From NCBI GenBank assembly GCA_007130355.1, contig SLSQ01000061.1:1-36804 (forward strand): DNA of 36,804 bases. Reading direction: 5' to 3'. The notes under the pieces were generated by a model. It saw only the letters and a list, made by a program, of their open reading frames with translations. It did no database searches and was not told the origin of the DNA. Position numbers and translations under genes: made by a program. Below, one piece after another: positions 31,122-36,804 of this stretch (position 1 is its first letter; every line of letters starts with the position of its first letter). Source of the DNA: Trueperaceae bacterium. GTDB lineage: Bacteria > Deinococcota > Deinococci > Deinococcales > Trueperaceae.

Positions 31122-31826
31122 TCAGAACCCGGGCGGCATCGGGAACTCGGGCAGATCCATCCGGGTCGACCCCGCCGGCACCTCGAACGCGCCCGCCTCG
31201 GGCGGGCCGGGCCGATGGTTCGTGAAGTCGACGCGGACGCCCTCGTCGTCCTCGGTACGCACCACGCGGCCCTCGGCCCGGTCGAACCAGAAGGTCGAGC
31301 CGTGCACGGTCCCGTCCTCCTCGGTCACGTCGACCCGCCACCGCTCGGCCGTCCGACCGTCCACCTCGTCGGATCCGAGGCGTTCGCAGCGGAACCGATC
31401 CGGCTCGGCGACGCACGGGTGGGCGGGATCGTCGGGCGCGGTCACGACCGGGGCGAACCCCTGCTCGGCCAGTTCGGGGAACTCGTCGGGCCCGAACACC
31501 GTCACCACGTGCATGTCGCCCGGGATCAGGGCGGTCACCTCGACCCCATCGGGGACGAGCCGCAGCAGCATGACGACCTCCATCCCCGACTCGGAGAAGG
31601 CGAGGCGCACGTCGCGCGCGTCGACCGCCAGGTTCGCGTCCATCGGCGCCTGGCCGGGCGCGGTGATCGTCAGGTCGGTCGTGAACGGTTCGGCGAACCA
31701 GGTCCAGGACTCCTGCGCGGCGGCGGCCGGCGCGAGCGTCAGGGCGAGGGCGAGAAGCGCGGCGGGACGGGCGGCAGGACGAGCGGCGGGACGGGACGGG
31801 GCATGAAGTCGGGCACGGGTTCGCAT
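31122..31826 (-). CDS. secreted protein, DUF4412/LolA-like fold suspected
   Basis: 234-residue exported protein. The signal peptide is about 1-38 (LLALALTLAPAAAAQ). The mature sequence alternates amphipathic strands: TDLTITAPGQAPMDANLAVD, VRLAFSESGMEVVMLLRL, a Cys pair (HPCVAEPDRFRCERLG), EVDGRTAERWRVDV, TFWFDRAEGRVVRTE, and a final PAGSTRMDLPEFPMPPGF. The order, with a sheet probing lipid or small ligands and ending in an EVPAG-type phrase, resembles the DUF4412/LolA-like periplasmic proteins, but this is pattern resemblance only. The ATG at 31826-31824 has AAGGAGG 8 nt upstream and a TAGGCT -10 box. Confidence 0.75.
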   Translation of the reverse strand: MRTRARLHAPSRPAARPAARPAALLALALTLAPAAAAQESWTWFAEPFTTDLTITAPGQAPMDANLAVDARDVRLAFSESGMEVVMLLRLVPDGVEVTALIPGDMHVVTVFGPDEFPELAEQGFAPVVTAPDDPAHPCVAEPDRFRCERLGSDEVDGRTAERWRVDVTEEDGTVHGSTFWFDRAEGRVVRTEDDEGVRVDFTNHRPGPPEAGAFEVPAGSTRMDLPEFPMPPGF

Positions 31827-31849
31827 GGTGGAAGCCTCCTTGGCACCCC

Positions 31850-31855
31850 AGCCTA
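31850..31855 (-). promoter_or_regulatory. -10 element (TAGGCT) of secreted-protein gene
   Basis: Minus-strand TAGGCT about 24 nt upstream of the ATG at 31826. Unlike the leaderless cases, the short leader here still carries a full AAGGAGG site. Confidence 0.4.
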
Positions 31856-31886
31856 CGTCGCGACGGAGCCAATACCCCGTGGCCCG

Positions 31887-31906
31887 CGCCGCCGACCGAC
31901 GCGGCG
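31887..31906 (-). terminator. hairpin directly after ChbG-like gene
   Basis: CGCCGC / GCGGCG, a 6-bp stem with an 8-nt loop, directly abutting the stop codon (31909-31907) of the last gene in the 36804-31907 operon. Confidence 0.45.
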
Positions 31907-32767
31907 TCAGGTCACGGTCGTGCACCCGAGCGTCGCGAAGGTCGTCAGCTCGATGCCGAGCCGCTCGACCCGGTCCCGGACGCGCGGGTCGGTCAGCGCC
32001 GCGAGCTCGACCTCGCGGTGCCCGTAGGCGTCTCCGGCGTCGCTGTCGTAGCCGGGGTGGCACACCAGTTCGGTGATCCCTTGGCCCAGTCCGCTGAGGA
32101 TGGCGAGGAGCCGCTCCACCGTCGCGCGTTCCCCCAGGAACCGAACGTCGAACGCGTCGGGCGACGGCACCTCGCCCGAGCCCCGCGTCGCCGCCCGCAC
32201 CGCCGGGAGCCTCCGGACCACGTCGGTGACCGCCTGCGGGAGTCCCCCCCAGGCGCGCAGCTCGCGTTCGACCCGCTCGACGAACGCCCGGCCGCCCCGG
32301 CGCATCGGAAGCCGGTGACGGAACGCGATCCGGACCATCGCCTCGGCGCACGAGGCGCTGAGCGAACCGACCATCATGTGGGAGTCCAGGTGGTCGGGGA
32401 GCCCACCCGCCAATCGGACGAAGCGGTCGAACTGGGCCTCGACCTCCGCCTCGACCTCGTCCCGGGCCCAGGTGTACGGCAGGCCCAGACCCCGCGTGAC
32501 GCTGACGAACGAGCCGTCGCTGCGCACCAGGCTGGGGATCCGATCGGGCGGCAGCACGGGCCGCCCGTACGTCAGGTTCACGTGCAGGCCGACGCCGAGC
32601 TCCGGCGCCTCGCGCCGCACCCGTTCGAAACCGTCCTCCGCCGCGGGTCGGTTCACCATCGCGGTGGTCGAGGTGACGATCCCGTGCCGGTGCGCCTCGA
32701 CGATGCCGCGGTTGACGCCGACGGACATGCCCAGGTCGTCGGCGTTGACGATCAGTCGTTTCGCCAC
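31907..32767 (-). CDS. ChbG/HpnK (YdjC) family carbohydrate deacetylase
   Basis: 286-residue hydrolase. It opens with AKRLIVNADDLGMSVGVN: Asp10 and Asp11 are the base and metal ligand of the family. His62 (GVGLHVNLT) and the HLDSH segment (His126, Asp128, His130) complete the metal site, and CHPGYDSD lies near the end. YdjC proteins remove N-acetyl groups from chito-oligosaccharides, hopanoid sugars or related glycans. The GTG start lies 16 nt inside the preceding DUF4105 gene. With an O-acetyltransferase-like gene and two esterases in the same operon, it may deacylate an envelope glycan; the substrate is unknown. Confidence 0.92.
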   Translation of the reverse strand: MAKRLIVNADDLGMSVGVNRGIVEAHRHGIVTSTTAMVNRPAAEDGFERVRREAPELGVGLHVNLTYGRPVLPPDRIPSLVRSDGSFVSVTRGLGLPYTWARDEVEAEVEAQFDRFVRLAGGLPDHLDSHMMVGSLSASCAEAMVRIAFRHRLPMRRGGRAFVERVERELRAWGGLPQAVTDVVRRLPAVRAATRGSGEVPSPDAFDVRFLGERATVERLLAILSGLGQGITELVCHPGYDSDAGDAYGHREVELAALTDPRVRDRVERLGIELTTFATLGCTTVT

Positions 32768-33528
32768 GGCGCACGGACCCGTTCGGAGAACTCCGCGACC
32801 GGACCGATCGCGTTCGCCCGCGCCCGGATCGCGTGCGCGTCGCGCAGCTCGCGCTCGGACGCGTTCGTATCGATCCAGCCCTTGCGGTACAGCAACGTAG
32901 ACGACCGGCCCGGCATCACGTCGGCGAGCGTGAACGGTGGGAAGCTGCCGGGGCGGACCTGGTTGGCGTGCCGGCGCAGCAGGTTCGTGCAGTTGGCGCG
33001 GAGGCTGTCGTAGCGGCGCGGCCGCTCGGCCAGGGCGTTGGCGGTCGCGACCGTCGTCAGGAAGAACGCCTGCGCCTCGATCATTGGCGTCACCAACGGG
33101 TAGAGGTGCAACTCGTGCTCGCGGTGGACCGTCCGGCCGAGGAACAGGTCGCGCTCGTCGCCGAACACGTAGATCAGCTCGTACGCCCCGAACAGCCCGG
33201 CCACGATCGAATACCTCTGATCGGTCCGCTGGCGCGCTTCGATCGACAGCGCCAGGAAGTCGTCCTCGAACTCGAACGCCACGAAGGTGTGCGCCACGAA
33301 CGGCAGGCTCGGGACGAACGGCTCGACCACGAACCAGAGGCGTCGGATCCGGTCCAGCTCGTAGCGGCGCGTGGTCCAGCGGATCTCCGGAGGGCCGCCG
33401 GGCGGGTGGCGGCCGTCGCGCACGTTCTCGATCGTGACCTTGCCGTCCGCGATCTCGGCGCGGGCCCGGCGGGCGTGCTCCGGCTTCCACGGCGCCCGCC
33501 GGTCGTCGCCCGTCGCGCCGCCGCTCAC
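32752..33528 (-). CDS. DUF4105 (Lnb N-terminal domain-like) protein
   Basis: 258-residue protein. Residues about 60-225 match the DUF4105 pattern: LWFVVEPFVP, FVAHTFVAFEF (His of the putative catalytic pair), EARQR, ELIYVFGDERDLF, YPLVT and a late YDSLRANCTNLLRRHANQV with the nucleophile-type Cys in NCTN. The family is papain/NlpC-like and includes the periplasmic domain of Lnb, a lipoprotein N-acyltransferase. Unlike Lnb I see no signal peptide or membrane helix at either possible start, so the location is uncertain. The GTG start overlaps the esterase stop (GTGA), and the 3' end overlaps the deacetylase start. The function is unknown; a Cys-dependent acyl transfer or hydrolysis is a reasonable guess. 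Confidence 0.82.
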   Translation of the reverse strand: MSGGATGDDRRAPWKPEHARRARAEIADGKVTIENVRDGRHPPGGPPEIRWTTRRYELDRIRRLWFVVEPFVPSLPFVAHTFVAFEFEDDFLALSIEARQRTDQRYSIVAGLFGAYELIYVFGDERDLFLGRTVHREHELHLYPLVTPMIEAQAFFLTTVATANALAERPRRYDSLRANCTNLLRRHANQVRPGSFPPFTLADVMPGRSSTLLYRKGWIDTNASERELRDAHAIRARANAIGPVAEFSERVRAPWRND

Positions 33529-34814
33529 TCCCCGCACGTCGACGGCGCGGGCACGCCGGCCGCCCGGTCGTGGATCCATCCGACCGCGGCCTCGAACCCG
33601 GCCGGGCGGGTGTCGCGATGCCGTGCGACCGGATCGTTGAGGTAGCGGACGTCGCTACCCAGGCCGCAGAGCGCCTGGACGAACCGTTCCTGCGTCGCAT
33701 CGTGCACGATGACGTCGTTCCCGCCCTGCACCACCAGCGCCGGGAGGCCGTGGCCGGAAAGGCCGGTGCGGTTCTCGCGGAACAACGCGTGCAGTTCGGG
33801 GTGCGTGGCGTCCAAGGTGCCGCGCCGCAGCGAATCGGCGAACGCCGCGTCGAACATCGCGTCGACGTCGAACGGGTACACCTGCTGCGCCCGGTCGACG
33901 CACACCTGGACCGCCTCGCGCTGCAGGCTCGGGAGCCACCGCTCGGCCAGAACCGTCTTGGGCCGGACCCGGTCGACGCCGTACACCGACGACCAGGCGG
34001 CCAGCACGTACGGCGCGTAGTACGGCCCCTCGCGGAACAACGCCTCGACGTCGGTGGTGGCGGCGTACCCGATCGCACCGGCGAGCGGCACCTCGGGCGC
34101 GTAGTCGGCGACCCGGTCGGCGGCGGCGAAGGCGGCGTGGCCGCCCTGGGAGTACCCGCCGGTGACCACCGCCTCCTCGAGCGTGCCCATCCAGATCGCC
34201 TCCTCGAAGGTCGTACGGACCGCCCGCGCGGCGTCCAGCAGTACGTGCGCTTCGCTGGCGGCGTGGAAGTACGCCTGCGGCCGGTCCGGATCCTCGAAGC
34301 CGAGATAGTCGGGGAACACGGTTACGATGCCGCGCGCGGCGTACGGCGCCAGGTAGCCGCGGTAGTCGCCGAGCGGGGCGGGCAGGTCCGCCTCGCGCGA
34401 GGGGGCGCACACGTCGGCGAGGCCGGTGGTCCCGGAGCCGAACACGTAGAGCGGCGCGCGCTCGCGCGACGGCTCGACCGGCACGAACAGGGTGGCCGGA
34501 ACCACGACGGTGCCACCGTCCAGGCCGGTGGTCGCGAAGCGCAGGCCGTACACGTCGACCGCGTTCTCGGTCTCGGGCGGACCGTAGCGCCCGAACGACG
34601 CCGCCGCCGCGGCCTGCACCTGTTCGGCCGAGAGGCGTTCCTCGTAGGTCACCTCGACCACCTGACCGGGCGTCGCGTCGGCGGCCTCGACGGGCTGCTG
34701 CGCGACCCCGGTCGCGGTCGCCGCGAGCGCGAGCAGCGCCGCGGCGCCCGCGACGAGGTGCGTGCGGAGGTTCGGGGCGGTCAGGGACGCGGATCGGAAC
34801 CGGTCGTACGGCAT
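33525..34814 (-). CDS. secreted alpha/beta-hydrolase esterase (secretory-lipase type), paralogue A
   Basis: 429-residue exported hydrolase. The signal peptide is about 18-40 (LVAGAAALLALAATATGVAQ). The alpha/beta-hydrolase core has nucleophile Ser222 in GGYSQGGHAA, a probable acid Asp in VQGGNDVIV and a probable His in ARHRDT. VFGSGTTG and FPDYLGFEDPD before the nucleophile are typical of secretory-lipase/LIP-like esterases (PF03583 type). Cys pairs suggest disulphides. AAGGAGG lies 4 nt before the ATG. It is a clear paralogue of the next upstream gene (shared HAAFAAADR, ADYAP and THPELHAL stretches). It is probably an acyl-ester or lipid hydrolase at the cell surface. Confidence 0.88.
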   Translation of the reverse strand: MPYDRFRSASLTAPNLRTHLVAGAAALLALAATATGVAQQPVEAADATPGQVVEVTYEERLSAEQVQAAAAASFGRYGPPETENAVDVYGLRFATTGLDGGTVVVPATLFVPVEPSRERAPLYVFGSGTTGLADVCAPSREADLPAPLGDYRGYLAPYAARGIVTVFPDYLGFEDPDRPQAYFHAASEAHVLLDAARAVRTTFEEAIWMGTLEEAVVTGGYSQGGHAAFAAADRVADYAPEVPLAGAIGYAATTDVEALFREGPYYAPYVLAAWSSVYGVDRVRPKTVLAERWLPSLQREAVQVCVDRAQQVYPFDVDAMFDAAFADSLRRGTLDATHPELHALFRENRTGLSGHGLPALVVQGGNDVIVHDATQERFVQALCGLGSDVRYLNDPVARHRDTRPAGFEAAVGWIHDRAAGVPAPSTCGE

Positions 34815-34873
34815 GGGACCTCCTTCGGGCGGTGGCGTTCCGGCGACGTCGGCGGTGGTCGCGGTCGGGGCGG

Positions 34874-36115
34874 TCATCGAAGCACCGAATCGCAGTCGGT
34901 CGGCGCGGGCGTCCCGGCGACCCGGTCGCGCATCCATTCGAGCGCGGCGTCGAACCCGAGGTAGCGGGTCTCGTGCCGCGTGCGGGCGTAGTTCGGGTAG
35001 CGGACGGCGCTGCCGAGGTCGCACAGCCGCGCGACGAACCGGTGCTGGTCCTCGAGCGGCGCGACCGGGTCGTCGACGCCCTGCAGCACGATCGCCGGAA
35101 GTCCGTGCGGCCGGACGCCGGTCCGGTTCTCCTTCACCAGCGCGTGCAGCTCCGGATGGGTGGTCGCGAGGCGGCCGGCTTCGAGCGAGGCGGCAAGCTC
35201 CGGTTCGAGCAGCGCCGCCGGATCGCCCGGGTAGGCGCCCTGGGCCTCGAGGATGCAGAGACGCTCCACGTCGGAGGCGAGCCGGCTGGCGTACGGCTCC
35301 TGCAACAGCGCGGCCGCGTCGATTCGCTCGCGCCCGTACGCCTGTTCGTACGCGACGAAGATCCACGGGGCGACGTAGGTGAAGGCGCGCAGGACCACGT
35401 CGACCTCGCCGCTGGGGCCGAACCCGGCGACGCCGGCCAGGGGCACGTCGGGCGCGTAGTCGGCGGCGCGATCGGCGGCGGCGAAGGCGGCGTGCCCGCC
35501 CTGCGAGAACCCGCTCACGAAGGCGTGCTCGACCACCAGATCGGGGCCGAGCCCTTCGAGCACGTCCGTCGCGGCTCGGAGCGCGTCGAGCACCACGTGC
35601 GCCTCGGCGTCGGCGACGAAGTACGGTTGCAGCCGGTCGGGGTCGAAGAAGCCACCGTAGGTGGGCACCACGGTCGGCATCCCCTGCCCCGCCCAGGCCA
35701 GGCCGTAGAGGACGTACGAACCGGTCGAGGCGAGCTCGCCCCGCTCGAGGTACGGCCGCGAGGGGGCGCAGGCGTCGACCAGCCCGCTCGAGCCGGGCGC
35801 GAAGGCGTGCACGGCGCCGGCGTCGACGGGGTCGTGCGGCACGAACAGGTGCGCGAGCCCCACGACCGGATCGTCGTGCTCGGTCCGCGTCTCGAAGCGG
35901 AGCAGGTACACGTCGACCCCGCTGCGGACGCTGGGCGGGTCGCGCCCGTCGTTGCGGAACCGGCTGGCGGTCCGGTCGTCGACCTGCTGCGCGGTGAACG
36001 ATTCGCCCCGCTCGACCTCGAGGAGGCGGCCGGGCTGCGCCCAGGCGCAGGAACCGATCAGGATCAGGACCGTCGCGAGCACGGCGGGGACGAGGCGCGG
36101 GCGGCGGACGCTCAC
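34874..36115 (-). CDS. secreted alpha/beta-hydrolase esterase (secretory-lipase type), paralogue B
   Basis: 413-residue exported hydrolase. The signal peptide is about 1-26 (VLATVLILIGSCAWAQ). Nucleophile Ser204 lies in SGFSQGGHAAFAAADRA, a probable acid Asp in LQGVDDPVA and a probable His in RTRHETRY. FAPGSSG and VPTYGGFFDPD precede the nucleophile. The GTG start at 36115-36113 overlaps the stop of the AlgJ-like gene (GTGA). It resembles paralogue A across the whole core, so the two arose by tandem duplication; they are far enough apart in sequence to differ in substrate. The 59-nt gap to paralogue A carries only that gene's binding site. Confidence 0.88.
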   Translation of the reverse strand: MSVRRPRLVPAVLATVLILIGSCAWAQPGRLLEVERGESFTAQQVDDRTASRFRNDGRDPPSVRSGVDVYLLRFETRTEHDDPVVGLAHLFVPHDPVDAGAVHAFAPGSSGLVDACAPSRPYLERGELASTGSYVLYGLAWAGQGMPTVVPTYGGFFDPDRLQPYFVADAEAHVVLDALRAATDVLEGLGPDLVVEHAFVSGFSQGGHAAFAAADRAADYAPDVPLAGVAGFGPSGEVDVVLRAFTYVAPWIFVAYEQAYGRERIDAAALLQEPYASRLASDVERLCILEAQGAYPGDPAALLEPELAASLEAGRLATTHPELHALVKENRTGVRPHGLPAIVLQGVDDPVAPLEDQHRFVARLCDLGSAVRYPNYARTRHETRYLGFDAALEWMRDRVAGTPAPTDCDSVLR

Positions 36116-36804
36116 CAGCTCGCCCCGTCCGGCACGTACTCGGCGACGGTCAGGTAGCGCTCCGGAATCTCCCACACCACCACCTCCGGCGGGCTGGTGC
36201 GCAACGCCTCCCCCTCCAGGTAGCGCCGCATCGGCTCCCACGGGCCCAGGCCGGAGAGCGACGCGTCGACCAGGTCGGCGCCGAGCGCGCGGCGCAGCGC
36301 GCCCGGCAGGTCCCAGGCGGGGTCGGCGCTGTACGACGTTCCGACCAGCGTTAGGGGCAGGCGCACCTCGGCGAACAGGTCGTTCCCGGCCGGTTCGGCC
36401 GGCACGGTCGTGGGGACCGCGACGCGGTCCGGCGGCGGCCCGAGCACCGCCGTGAACGGTCCCAGGTCGAGGAACGGCAGCAGGTCGCCCGGCCGTTCGG
36501 TCTGCCGGGCACGGTCGACGAGGAACCGCTCCTCCCCGGCGCCCGCGAACGCCGTGCGCGTCCGGATCGTCGCCGCGATCGCGTCCGCCGCCGCTTCGGC
36601 GCCCGCCGGCGTCCAGTGCGTGTCCGTGCGCAGGTAGGCCGCTTCGGGGTCGCGGCTCAGCGCCGGGCGCAGGTCGGCCACGACCACCTCGCGCCGCTCG
36701 AGCGCGGCGAGGAACGCGTCGTAGCGCCGCTCGGCGCCCGACGGCAGGGGCGACGGCGCGGCGTGCGCGACGATCCGCGCCTTGGCCGGCACGGGCGCGA
36801 CCAC
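36112..36804 (-). CDS. AlgJ/AlgX-like SGNH-family acetyltransferase domain protein, 5' end outside window
   Basis: The C-terminal 230 residues of a gene whose start lies beyond 36804. Family marks: VAPVPAKARIV near the window edge (VP-x-PAK/PPK in AlgX/AlgJ), the Asp-x-His pair in TDTHWTPAGAEAAADAI, and the Ser of LVGTSYS, which together make the SGNH-type triad; VVVWEIPERYL closes the domain. These proteins O-acetylate exopolysaccharides, usually with an MBOAT partner (AlgI type), which would be expected just upstream, outside the window. The stop overlaps the start of esterase B by 4 nt, so acetyl transfer and ester hydrolysis genes are coupled. Confidence 0.88.
   Translation of the reverse strand: MVAPVPAKARIVAHAAPSPLPSGAERRYDAFLAALERREVVVADLRPALSRDPEAAYLRTDTHWTPAGAEAAADAIAATIRTRTAFAGAGEERFLVDRARQTERPGDLLPFLDLGPFTAVLGPPPDRVAVPTTVPAEPAGNDLFAEVRLPLTLVGTSYSADPAWDLPGALRRALGADLVDASLSGLGPWEPMRRYLEGEALRTSPPEVVVWEIPERYLTVAEYVPDGASW

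Overview
The window is very GC-rich (roughly 70% or more by eye) bacterial chromosome, densely coded, with no rRNA, tRNA, insertion sequence, phage gene or CRISPR array that I can see. Several genes start only 6-10 nt after a TANNNT -10 hexamer (1224 minus, 1293, 8255, 18641, 31053 minus), which points to leaderless transcripts. That habit, the strong GC bias, the many GTG starts and the gene content fit Deinococcota (a Truepera/Deinococcus-like lineage). The organism call is inference; no marker gene fixes it.

Layout. 1-1224: an Fsr-type MFS exporter (cut by the window edge) behind a GNAT acetyltransferase. 1293-5121: two convergent diguanylate cyclases sharing a stop-codon hairpin. 5266-10005: a divergent peptide-uptake locus (M20 dipeptidase and substrate-binding protein on minus, two permeases on plus, no ATPases), followed by a secreted beta-lactamase-fold serine hydrolase with a membrane tail (10107-12011). 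12058-15885: a two-component system led by an acidic secreted protein, divergent from a second acidic secreted protein. The spacer between them carries two inverted CTTCAG-N5-CTTCAG tandem boxes. 15996-18467: a CPA2 antiporter fused to Usp-like and PTS EIIA domains, divergent from formate-tetrahydrofolate ligase (fhs). 20423-22627: a secreted beta-helix protein and a kelch protein, convergent.

22921-28620 is the most unusual block: four plus-strand genes joined by 4-nt stop/start overlaps, encoding a short NMT1-like substrate-binding protein, a membrane HAMP-PAS-PAS protein with a dead GGDEF and an intact EAL domain, a two-domain KaiC homologue that keeps the phosphorylation-site residues, and a KaiB homologue. 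This looks like a KaiBC timing or stress module coupled to ligand-sensing c-di-GMP breakdown, with no KaiA in the window.

28672-31826: a Gfo/Idh/MocA oxidoreductase, a pair of CrcB/Fluc fluoride-channel subunits, a small lipoprotein and a secreted protein of unknown function. 31907-36804: a minus-strand run of AlgJ/AlgX-like SGNH protein (N-terminus outside the window), two paralogous secreted esterases, a DUF4105 protein and a ChbG/YdjC deacetylase, a plausible envelope or polysaccharide acyl-modification operon.

Intergenic spacers are short; the longest gene-free stretches (14842-15120 and 22628-22920) are each under 300 nt and are described as regulatory regions. Hairpin terminators lack T-tracts and often contain the stop codons of the genes they end.
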